Assembly (NCBI GenBank): GCA_003024785.1
Contig: PUQB01000393.1
Coordinates: 62,001-126,000 of the forward strand
Reading direction: 5' to 3'
From: Selaginella tamariscina
Taxonomy: Eukaryota; Streptophyta; Lycopodiopsida; Selaginellales; Selaginellaceae
Length of the DNA: 64,000 nt
Positions 48,227-59,160 of the stretch are shown here, in pieces. Each line of letters starts with the position of its first letter. The stretch's first letter is position 1. A model generated the notes under the pieces. That model was not told the DNA's origin. It did not search any database and saw only the letters and a program-made list of their open reading frames with translations. The translations under genes and the position numbers were made by a program.

Positions 48227-48827
48227 TATATATTTTACTTTATAATAGTGTAACATACTCAAAGTAGATTAATATTATGTTAGTAAAAAATAAGAGTGTT
48301 TTTAAGTTTTATAAATAAAAACAATTATAGTAATTTTTATTTTATTTATTTTTTAAACAAATTTTTATTGCAGGATGGAAATTTTGAAGCAAATTAAAAC
48401 TACAAAACAAATCACAGCAATTTAGTATATGCCAATGAAATGCATGCCGGTTATAAAGGCCCAACGGGAGACTCCTCATCTTTTAGTACTTAAAAAAAGT
48501 TAAAAAAATTAAATATACTAATATAAAAATTAACTTAAGTTTTAAATGTGGAATATAAGTCAGATAGTCAATGGTCGATGCCTCTGGTGTAATGTTTCTT
48601 ATAAATTCTTCCATAATAAGAACCAAGTGTTATCGTAACCTAAGGTTTAAAATGTGTGTGTGTGTGTGTGATCTACATTTGATATATATTCACATGTATA
48701 TGAATGCAGTGGCAGGACTTAATAAATAACGCTAAAACTTGAAAAATGGATATGTTGGGGCCTAAAGGTGATTTATTAATTTTAACCATTTTTTAACACA
48801 ATAAATTTATTATTATTTTTTTAACAG

Positions 48828-50095
48828 CAATCGTTCAGAATAAGAATAGTCGATTTCTTTTATCGTCTTCTGGCCTTGGGGAGGAACCTGTTAAACTGGA
48901 TATGGAGACCAACAACAGAACACGCTGATACAGAAACTTTATTGTCATCTGAACGCGAAGAGATATTACCAGATGAAGAGATATTACCAGGATCAAGTTC
49001 AGGATCAAGTTCAGAATCGAGTGGCTCCAGTAGCCCAGAAGAGTTTGCACCACAGATATTTGAAATTGAACTTGACAACGAGCCTGTCCGATGTCCTCGA
49101 CCTCACCCCAGAATGGGTTACGTAAGTTTGATTACTAGGGTTTAAGTGATCTCTCTCTTGGAGTTTAAGTTTGAATGCATAGAGTCTAATAATTTACCCA
49201 TACATAGCTCTTTCTCATGCGGTTTAGGTTTTAATGCATAGATTCTAACAATTTACCTTAGGAAACATACATATCCATCTCTCTCTCATGGAGTTTAAGT
49301 TTTAATGTGCAGTAGCTCTTTCTTTCTCATGGAGTTTAAGTCCTAACACACGTATAACCCTAATCTCTCTCTCTCGGCATAGATTCTAATAACTTACTCA
49401 TATACAACTCTGCACTCTCTCTCTCTCTCTCTCGGTTTAAGTGCATAGATTGTAACAATTTACTCACATACAACTGTTGCACTCTCTTCACGAGGTTCAA
49501 GTATAACAATTTACCCTAACAAACATATATACAACCCTGCACTCTCTCTCTCTCGTGGGGTTTAAGTTTTACTGCATAGATTGTCACAATTTACCCTAAT
49601 AAACATACATACAACTCTCATGGGTTTAAGTTTTACTGCATAGATTCTCACAATTTACCCTAGCAAAGATACATACAACCCTGCACTCTCTCTCATGGGA
49701 TTGAAGTTTTACTGCATACATTCTAACAATTTACCCTAGCAAGCATACATACAACCCTCCATTCTCTCTCTCGTGGGTTTAAGTGGCTGGTTTAGGTTTT
49801 AATGCATAGATTTTATCCTAGCAACCATACATACACTGCACTAGGTCTCTCTCTTTCTCTCTTCACACACATACACATAGGCCTTGTTACTCTCTATATA
49901 TTTATAATTATATTTTAGACTGAAAGTGAGTGGGAGGAAAGATTGCGGGAGCATTAACTATAAAAATCGTAGAGGGGTGGTAGCACAAAACACGCTAGGA
50001 GGGCATAAGACAATCACGAGAGAACTCAAAGGACAGATTCTTCTACAATTAGGAGTCAATAGTTACCAGGATGTCAATCTTTTGAGTGTTAATAG
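48828..50095 (+). pseudogene. Gene X, forward copy, exon b frameshifted (unidentified)
   Basis: Exon a is 48828-49121, after TTTTTAACAG, and ends TAC before GTAAGT. It encodes FYRLLALGRNLLNWIW, then a longer acidic/serine linker than the inverted copy (two EEILP repeats and GSSSGSSSESSGSSS), then PRMGY. Exon b starts at 49919 with TESEWEERLRE but soon meets stops; small indels disrupt the RGVVVQNT region. The intron between them is enlarged by a tandem repeat. No database family is recognised. It lies 80 bp upstream of the PP2C-kinase start on the same strand. A missing 5' exon or transcription start could not be found. Confidence 0.55.
49140..49880. repeat. Intronic ~75-bp VNTR of gene X
   Basis: About nine to ten degenerate units carry TTTAAGTTTTAATGCATAGATTCTAACAATTTACCCTAGCAAAC-like cores (in short pieces) with CTCTCTCTCATGG linkers. 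The inverted paralogue (26.05-26.32 kb) has about three. Confidence 0.85.
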
Positions 50096-50174
50096 GCTCG
50101 TTTAATATCCAATTATAAAATTTAACATCAACCTTAAACCCTAATAGTTAGGGCAAAATTAGGGCTTTACAAGA

Positions 50175-52642
50175 ATGCTTGTTTTGCTGCACATTTTGCT
50201 GTTGAGCGGCTTCTGCTGGGTGAATGAATCTTCAAAAGGTGAGCGATCGTACGAATTTGATGATATAGACACACGCACACACACACGTATACATATAGTA
50301 GATCAGATGTTAATAGTAATCCTTGGAAGGTGAGCGATCATACAAATTTGATGAATTTCGGGAACGTTGGGAGAGTTTATTGGTGGAAAAATCTGTACTT
50401 GGGAACTGTTCGATCGATACGCAGGTTAAATCGGACGGTTCCGGTGAGAGCCCGCTGTGTGGAAGTGTAGCTCTCAGAGGACGCAGGCCTACACAAGAAG
50501 ATACATGATCTGCATTCCAGAGGGTTATTTCCGTCTCTATCAGGTTTTACATATATAAGAATATACAGTGTGTGTGTGTGTGTGTGTGTGTTTATTATTA
50601 TGCTGGTTTCCGTTTTTAATGCAGGCAATATCAAGTATTCATTGTTAGGAATTTTCGATGGTCACGCTGGCAAGGAGGCCAGTGCAATTTGTGCTAGATG
50701 CTTCCACAGATACTTTATATACCATGTATATAACATTTCTACCACAGAATTATTCAGCCGATATTCGCAGAACCTGAGGACTTCTGGAAAATCATTCTCA
50801 AGGAAGCACTTAAAAGGGCAATAATTTCTGCTGAGGACACATTCATCAACGTAAGTTATTTAAATGTGTGTGTGTGTGTGTGTGTAACTAGCTAATCTAC
50901 CATATAACATGCTATCAAAGTAAGTTCATGTTCTTTCTCCTATAGATATTAGATGCTTATATACCTGTGCACCTTTGTATATTGCAGAGTTATGCACAAT
51001 ATGGAGAGCATGGTGGGACTACAGCTTGCATTGCTCTTATCACAGAGGAACATGTTTTGGTTGCCAACATTGGGGATTCTAAAGCTTTGTTTGTTCATCA
51101 AATAAAACAGGTTTAAAGATATTCCAAGAGAGAGACATATAAAGACTCATTATGTTTATTTCAGGACATTTGTACACAGAAGAGCTTACCATGGATCACC
51201 ATCCGGATCGTAATGATGAAAGAAATAGAATAAAGTCTTCAGGTGGACATGTTTCAGATTGGGGAGGTGTTCCGCGTGTAAATGGTTTTAGCAGTTTCAC
51301 GCTCCATCGGGGACGTGCCTTTCAAGAGGTCATGTGTGTATGTGTACTTTATATTTATATATAACATCTCTCATGGTATATATAACGTAAATACATTTCA
51401 TATACAATAATTTACTTTATAGCATTTTTACTCAAATTATTAAGTTAAAGTATTATTCATATAGGTATGGAGTGACTTCGGACCCGGAATTTACAGGATG
51501 GATAAAGATAACACCAAATAACAAGTACCTGGTTTTGAGCTCTGACGGAATATCGAAACTCTAAGTACAGAAGATGTTTGCAAGACTCTTGAGTTGACGG
51601 GAGCGGCAAGAACATTCCCAAAAGCTAAGCGAATATCCCAATTCCTTTGCCTCCTCCAGACGTACACATAGCTTTGGAATATTCAGTTATGAAGAAGAAA
51701 TGCTAATGAACATTCCGTCGTCTTTAGCTGGTAAAATGGCTGCTACAGTCGCAGAGACCGCTTATAAGCTAGGAAGCAGTGATAACCTCGCAATTATCGT
51801 GTATACACTCCATGAACCAGGTATAAAACGTGCATATATATGTATTTATATTAGTACATACATACACAGCATGAGTGTATCTATAAACATGGTTATTGCT
51901 AATAACTTTTAAGCAGATGTTAGCAACACTCATAAAGAACACAACAATAAACAGGAGATTGTCAGACAATGTGCTACTGATATTATGCCAGGTATGTTGT
52001 CCATTATTAAATAGTATATGTATGAACTAGCCCATGATTGAATAACATTATTACTTACTAATGTGTGCTTTGTGTGTAACCAGTGTTTTCTGGTTTACCT
52101 GAAATAAGCGTGTATAAAAATCCAAACCTATGATGAACAATTCTCCTATGCACTTATGGAGCCGCTAGAGAGAGAAAGGATATCTCCTATACAGTATTAT
52201 GCACATGATGGAGGCTTACAAAGATTCTTTGCGTCAGAAAGGTTATGCCTGTCAACTTATCCAGGTAATGTGTGTGCCTCTGTGTGTGTGTGGTGATATA
52301 TATGTATATATATACATTTGTAGAACTGTTATATTATCAGCAATCGAACTTAATGTAGCACCGCTCTCTTTAGCGGACCCACACGTGCTCATGCGCACAC
52401 TGCATATGCACACAGTTACATACATATAACGAGGTTTTAATCTGCTCTTAGCAGGAACTGAAGAGAAACTACCTGCTAATATACAACAGCAAAAACCCAG
52501 GAAATATTCTGCCAGTTTATTGATCGTATTGCTTCCGTACCCGTTGATATGGAAAGCTCCTTAAGCTTGGACATGATTTATTCAGATAAGGATATAAATT
52601 CACCTCCTTTCACAGTTCATCACTACAGGCAAGCAATTTATC

Positions 52643-52722
<80 letters not shown>

Positions 52723-55401
52723 TATATATGTATGTATGTATGTATGTATGTTTTCGTAGCCGGAAGGTTATATATAAGTTATCTTTATACATCAGTAGAT
52801 ACTTTATATTGTATGCATAACACACCACACAACTTATATATGAATGAGATGTTTTACGTACTTTAGGTATATTCTTAAGAAGAAGTTTGCAAGGGGTTCA
52901 TTTGGGGAGATATGGTTAGCAGTAAGAAAAAGAGTGTCCTCAAAATGAAGATGGAACTTGTGAATGGCGTTTCTATGATGATATTCAACTTCAGTTCCAG
53001 AGGATGAGGTTTTTGTGTTAAAGCAAATTCTGGTAAGCTCGTATGTGTGTGTAAGCTTAGGGCATATACAACTGTATTATATAAGAGATAAACTATAGAT
53101 AGATAAGATATATAAATCTTGATACAAACATAATACCTGTATATGTATGTATAATATGACACGCACGCATGTATTTACGTTATAAACTCGCAGCTTAATG
53201 ACGATCCTAGCTGAGATTAAGCGGATTAAGGGAGAAACATTTTGGAGAGATATTCTTAAATGCATCAAGGAGCCAATTAAGCTTTTGACGCGGGAGTTAA
53301 TCACATTGCACGCTTTGTCGACTCTTTTTGTTGTGAATGACGAACATCTGTGGTTGGTTTTCAAGAAAGAAGGACAGTCTCTCTCTAAACTCCTGTATGA
53401 GTCTGAGGTTACCACTGGTCTCAATGCTTCCTCTAGCTTTCAGGTGCGCGCGCGCGTGTGTGTGAGAGAGAGAGAACATGTACTCCCAGCATGTGTTTTG
53501 CAAATATCATTTACATTGATAGACGTATACTGTATTTATTTATACGCAATGTGTGTATGTGTGTAATGCAAACACGTGTATCTGCATGTATACATATCCA
53601 TTTACATAGACTATTATCAGGTTTTAAAGCCATCTAGATGGTGGAGATGGCTGAAGTCTACTGAAGAGGGACAACAAGAAATGCGGAGCTTAATTCATCA
53701 ACTGGTACATTTTGTTTATTCTTATTATTAACTAATCTTTTGTTTTATATGATCGTTTCTTGTTTCTCTTGCAGTTGCTAGCTGTGAAAGCTTGCCACGA
53801 TCGTAATATAACCCATCGTGATATAAAGCCCGGTAATAGAATATTATCTAGTATCTTAATACTCTTGCTCTCCCCCCCGGTCGTGCATGTGTGTGTGCTC
53901 ATAAAACTGTGCAAATATATAACATAAATATACGTTGGTAGTACTAAATCTATACATTTAGTTCAATGTATAATTATATATTTTAGTATAATGTTGTTGG
54001 CATATTTTTACAGAAAATATGGTAGTTCAACCGGCTGATATAAACAATGGAATGAATTTTACATTGTAAGTTTAAAATTAATTGGTCAATTAGTAATAAT
54101 CACTCTGTTTATCTTTATTAGGCGGATAATTGACTTTGGCAGTGCAATAGACGCATTCACACTACAACGTCTCTATGGACCTTCAGGACCAACCAGGTAA
54201 TTCTCAGATATACATGTGCTTATGTGTCTGGAGAGAGAGAGAGGTGTTGTATAAATCGACTAACAAGAGTATAATATAATAATTATAATATTATATGTGC
54301 CGTTTTTTGTGACGCTTTTATTACGATTACATTTCTAGAAGCTGATATTTGGTGAGCTTTGACATTTTGTGGTCAAATTTGATTTGGCTAGAATTTCTAT
54401 TCTAGAATAGTTAATAGTGTTTATATTAACTTTTTATTATTTTAATATTATGCAGATGTTTCTTAGAATGTGCGTGCGTGTGCATGTGTTACTAATTGTG
54501 AAAATGTCCAGAAATGAACACACACCAGAATACGCTCCACCGGAAGCCTTACTTTTGGATCATTGGATGCATTTCCATCCGCATCAAACTAAAGCGTAAG
54601 ATTCTTAATATATATAAGTATAATGTACTAAAATTATTGTTTTAATTATTTTTTTTTTATTTTATAAATTTGCAGATTTGATATATGGAGTTTAGGGGTT
54701 GTAATGTTGGAAATTATTTTAGGGACCCCACACGTCTTTCAAATAAGCTCACGTACACGTCTTTTACTTGATAAACACCTGAGCGGATGGGACGAAGATT
54801 CCAAGAATATTGCATACATGTGAGTATATTAACTATAATATTATACTCGTTTCTTACTAAACATTAGTTATATGTTAAGTACTAATATCATTAATCTCAT
54901 TAGTTTGACTATGACTTATTGTTTTTTATTCTAGGGTTGCGTGCCTTTATGGAAATGTGCATATTATCCTAGAGTTCCTTCGCTATCATCCACAGGTATG
55001 TAATATTATAATTACATGTGTGTGTGCGTGTGTGTTTGCTCGTGTTTTGTGTGTAATATTAGTCGCTTTTCCAGGAAGAAGGAACTCTAGCTTCTATGGA
55101 CTGTAGTGAGGCGGCTTTACTACGTAAAAATTCAGCAACGAGATCCAATGGGGCTCGGGTTTGTTTCAAATACACACACATACACACACACGTGTGAGAG
55201 AGAGAGGTTTTGAGTATAGCATATCGCAGTGTGCAAGATTTATTGGCTCTTCGGCTGCTACGGTTGCTTCTTCAGTGGTATCCTGTAAGTGAAGAAGCTC
55301 TCACCTTAATGTTTGCCCTTAATCATCCTTACATCATTTTGTAGGAAGATCGTATTTCAGTGGACGAAGCTCTAAAGCACTCTTACTTCCAAGCCTTTTA
55401 A
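50175..55401 (+). CDS. Secreted/membrane-targeted PP2C phosphatase-protein kinase fusion, 21 exons
   Basis: One gene encodes a signal-peptide-like N-terminus ([16 protein letters not shown]), a PP2C phosphatase domain and a kinase domain, about 915 residues in all. This is the architecture of the plant family around Arabidopsis At3g63340 (from memory). Exons: 50175-50238, 50330-50543, 50625-50850, 50988-51110, 51165-51328, 51465-51820, 51917-51991, 52084-52264, 52455-52628, 52867-53032, 53194-53443, 53621-53704, 53775-53832, 54014-54065, 54122-54196, 54512-54595, 54676-54819, 54935-54995, 55075-55158, 55230-55284, 55345-55401. PP2C motifs: [53 protein letters not shown]. Kinase motifs: [47 protein letters not shown]. 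The catalytic HRD and DFG aspartates are kept. One-base losses occur near 50503, 50770 and 51552 (and probably at the exon 17/18 join); each is inferred because an adjacent frame restores conserved residues. Confidence 0.88.
50239..50329 (+). other. Intron 1, apparently born from a tandem duplication
   Basis: The 91-bp intron has AGGTGAGCGATC at its 5' edge and again at its 3' edge, with about 38 bp of similarity at exactly 91-bp spacing. The first copy supplies GT, the second AG. Confidence 0.7.
52629..52866 (+). other. GC-AG intron 9 with long TA repeat
   Basis: Frame across the exon 9-10 junction (VHHYR then YILKKKF) requires the exon to end CACTACAG with donor GCAAGC; no GT is available nearby. 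The acceptor is TTTAG. About 80 bp of TA repeat (52645-52719) and TATG units follow the donor. Confidence 0.75.
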
Positions 55402-55691
55402 AAAGGTTAGATTCTTTGCTTATCATTTGCTAAGCTTCATTCTTTAATTATGTAGTTTATTGATTAATAGATTAAATGAAATCTATTCTTTCTCCATTTT
55501 CATATGAGAATACGGTTTTATTTACGCTTTATATTTACATTATGCTTATACATGTGTGGTGTTGTGTGTATGTGTTGGGCTAACTATCGTTACACGTAGC
55601 TTAGAAGATGCAACTGGTTTTTCACACTCACCAGAGACAAACGGACACCACACGCAGAAGATACTGGTTAAGATAAACAAGTATGTTTCGC

Positions 55692-55763
<72 letters not shown>

Positions 55764-56005
55764 TAATAGATAGATGGAATTAGTTTTTACTTGCCATAGC
55801 ATTGCTTAATTGTGTCTGTGTATGCACATGTGCATATCCAATATACACACATGCATACATATATTAATTTAGAGAAACATACGTTCACAGAAACACACAC
55901 ACACACACACACGAATACTAAGTTGATTAATATTTCAGGGAAGTTTAACCGCTTACGGTCACTATATTCTTCGCATATACCATCTTGGCAACACTGAACG
56001 CCGTC
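55402..56005. other. Intergenic region between PP2C-kinase and GH27
   Basis: Mirror of about 14645-15209. It contains a (CT)n(TA)n tract at 55697-55765 and short CA runs. No gene is seen; the GH27 promoter would lie here. Confidence 0.7.
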
Positions 56006-56831
56006 ATGTTAGAAGCTTCAAGGAAAACATTCTCTTGCTTGCTTATCTTCTTTAGCACAACAATCTTTTGTAAGTTTCTCATATCTTTTGTGTGTGTGTG
56101 GAGAAGAGAGATCTTTAATGTATATTCAGTCTTGCAAGGGAAGCAATGTATATTCACACAGGAAAACATACCTTTTAATAACACATGCATTCTTACACAC
56201 GCACGCATACACACATACGCTCACGTACATATGTTTGTTTGTGTAGAGTCGGTGGAGAAGGTACAATATCAGCAACACCACCTCGAGGATGGAACTCATA
56301 TGATTCATTTTCTTTTACAATATCTGAAGAAGAGTTTATGGAAAATGCAAAAATAGTTGCAGAAAAGCTTAAACCACATGGTTATGAAGTAGGTTATTTA
56401 ATCTAAAGCGATTAAAAAACAACTAGTATTTAATTTAATTATAATTAATTAATATGTTTAGCTAACTTTTCTTGGCAAATAACTTGTAATATGTATTGCT
56501 TTTATTATTTAGTTGTGTATAATATTAATTGTATAATATATAATATGTAACTAATACTACTTTGAATGCAGTATGTAGTGATTGATTATTTGTGGTACCG
56601 TCAGCTTAAACATGGATGGTTTAGTAAATCATCTGCTAAAACACCTGGTTATGACATTATAGACGAGTATGGGAGGCCTGTACCAGACCCCAAAAGATGG
56701 CCTTCAACAGTGAATGGTAAAGGGTTCGCTCCTATTGCTGAAAAAATACATGCAATGGGACTAAACTTGGTATTCATGTCATGAGGGGTATTAGCACTGC
56801 TGCTATTAAGAGGAAAACACCAGTTTTGGGA

Positions 56832-56883
<52 letters not shown>

Positions 56884-57051
56884 TGTGTGTGTGTGTTGTT
56901 ATGTATAGTATATGCAATTATTCTACTAAATTCTATGCATACACCGACATAATATATGCACGTGTATAATACTCATCCATAAAATATACATTGTGTCTTT
57001 CATTTTTGTGTGTATTGTGTGTTTTATTTTTACTTTACACACACACACGCA

Positions 57052-57097
<46 letters not shown>

Positions 57098-59160
57098 AGT
57101 TGAGGGCTTCACAAGATCAAGAGAAGCAAACTTTCGAATAACTTAGGCCTTCTGGTAAACAATGTCTGTTTTCTAGGCAAAGGCTGGAACGCAAGGGATA
57201 TTGCACTTATGCACCAGCCATGTCCATGGATGGAGAAGTGCTTTGTGGGTGTAAACTCAACACATGAAGGCGGGAAAATGTTTATAAAATCTTTATATCA
57301 ACAATATGCATCTTGGGGCATTGATTTCATTAAACATGATTGTGTGTTTGGAGCAGAAAATCCACAATTTGATGAGGTAATATATGTGTGTGTGTACATG
57401 TGAGTGTTTGTGATAACATATATAGGTGTCTATAAATGCCAAGTGTATCTGTATATCTGTATTATCGTTTATGCCATGTATGGATTCGCATATGAATATC
57501 TGTAATATATACTTAGATAAATATTATATTTGTCTTATGAGTAGATTCATGAAGTGTGTAATGCGATCCGGGAATCTGGCCGTCCAATGGTTTACTCTAT
57601 CTCTCCAGGTACATCTTTTATGATCATGTTCATCCTTTTCTCACACGCACACACACACACACATATGTGCAGGTAACATATAGATATTATGTTTTCTTTT
57701 TATTATTAGGTGATAAAGCAACACCAGGTTTAGCTGCAAGGGTTTCACAAATCGTAAACATGTACCGAGTCACCAAAGATGATTGGGATCGATGGACGGA
57801 TATTGAGAAACGTTTTGATGTTGCAAGGTTTAACATTTAAGCTCAATACACTTAATTAATTGTATAATATGTATTACTTATAAGTCACTTATAAATATAC
57901 ATCAAACACATATATACAAACAAAGCTTTATTATAAGTTTTTATTTATTTATTTATTTCTTGATGTAGAGACTTTGCTGCTGCTGGGCTTATTGGAATCC
58001 CAAGCATGGCTGGTGGAAACTCATGGGTGGATTTAGATATGTTACCATTTGGGCGCCTTACTGATGCAGGTTATACACACGTACACCGCGTGTGTGTGTG
58101 TGTGCGTGTGTGTGATATACCAGGTATAATATATTGGCCATGATAGTACCTGCACACACACATACACAATGAATATGTTTGTGTTTTGACGTGTGTGCAT
58201 ACGTGTATAATGTGAATTTTTTGGCGCAGCTGCTACGTATGGTCCATATAGAAATAGTAGGCTGTCTTTACACGAGAAGAGAACACAGGTATAATCAATT
58301 TAGATTAATTATAATATTATATATGCATAAAATAGTTATATATTTAAATACTCTAAATAGTACTCTAGTTAGTATATATTGATTTGATTACTAATAATAT
58401 GCAGATGACACTATGGGCAATGGCAAAGTCCCCTTTGATGTTTGGAGGCGATCTCCGCCGTCTAAGCAACGAAACACTGGATTTACTCACAAATCCAACG
58501 GTCCTGGAGGTAAACTCCCAAGGTTATGGAAACAGAGAGGTCCTAAGGTCGAACCTCTTCGAAAGAGTATGGTTAGCACGAGGCTCGAACTCTACCCAAG
58601 TATACATTGCATTTTTTAACCTCTCTAGGAGGACTCGAACCGTGAGCTTGTCTCTCTTGGATTTGTTACAACATAAAAGAAATAAGGACCAGGAGCAACA
58701 GGTATACATTCATATACCTGTGTGTGTGTGAGATAGATGTGTTCATATATGTGTACTTAACATAAACTTATTCACTTTGGCATTACTGTTTATATATTTG
58801 CTTATATATAGACAGTGTTTTTGTCGTTTCTACGTGCCTTTTCTATATAGTTACAAATAGTTATGTTATAGAGAGAGAATACATCATGTGTAATATATAG
58901 ATAGCATCAACAACGATCTCTCTCTCTTACACACGCACACGCACACGCACACGCACGCACTTGCAGTCAGTTTCACTTTGGGTGTTTACGCATTATAGGT
59001 GAATATATTTGCATACGAGGATGCGTTTGTTTCTTGCTCTGGAAAGGAGGCATGGAGTAACAAACAAGTGTTAGTTGTGAATTTCTTGTCCAGTCAAGTT
59101 TCTGGACATGGTGCTCTCTTATTCTCCTTGCTATGTCAAATAAGACATCGAGGTAGTTAA
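56006..59160 (+). CDS. GH27 alpha-galactosidase / beta-L-arabinopyranosidase-like, 10 exons
   Basis: A secreted or vacuolar glycosidase of family GH27, closest in motifs to the plant APSE type (Arabidopsis At3g26380, from memory), which removes terminal galactose or arabinopyranose from wall glycans. Exons: 56006-56069 (signal peptide, SCLLIFFSTT), 56247-56388, 56572-56829, 57177-57376, 57545-57608, 57710-57827, 57969-58069, 58230-58288, 58405-58701, 58999-59160. Motifs: TPPRGWNSYDSF at the mature start, VVIDYLWYRQ, GIHVMRGIST, WGIDFIKHDCVFG with the catalytic nucleophile Asp in KHDC, RPMVYSISPG, MYRVTKDDWDRW, SWVDLDMLPFG, WAMAKSPLMFGGD. One base is missing near 56760 (CC to C against the inverted copy), and exon 3 has no GT donor. 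The total is about 488 codons, shorter than I recall for APSE, so the C-terminal region may be truncated. Confidence 0.88.
56836..56881. repeat. (TA)n at the exon 3 donor of GH27
   Basis: About 22 TA units begin seven bases after the coding end of exon 3, where GT is expected. The inverted copy has an AT-rich TA tract at the same place. Confidence 0.9.

Noticed and set aside
52549..52866. Open frames over TA, CT and GT microsatellites (also near 6.3, 14.8, 17.7 and 55.6 kb)
   Set aside because: They translate simple repeats (YIYIYI, SLSLSL, VCVCVC) and overlap introns of supported genes.
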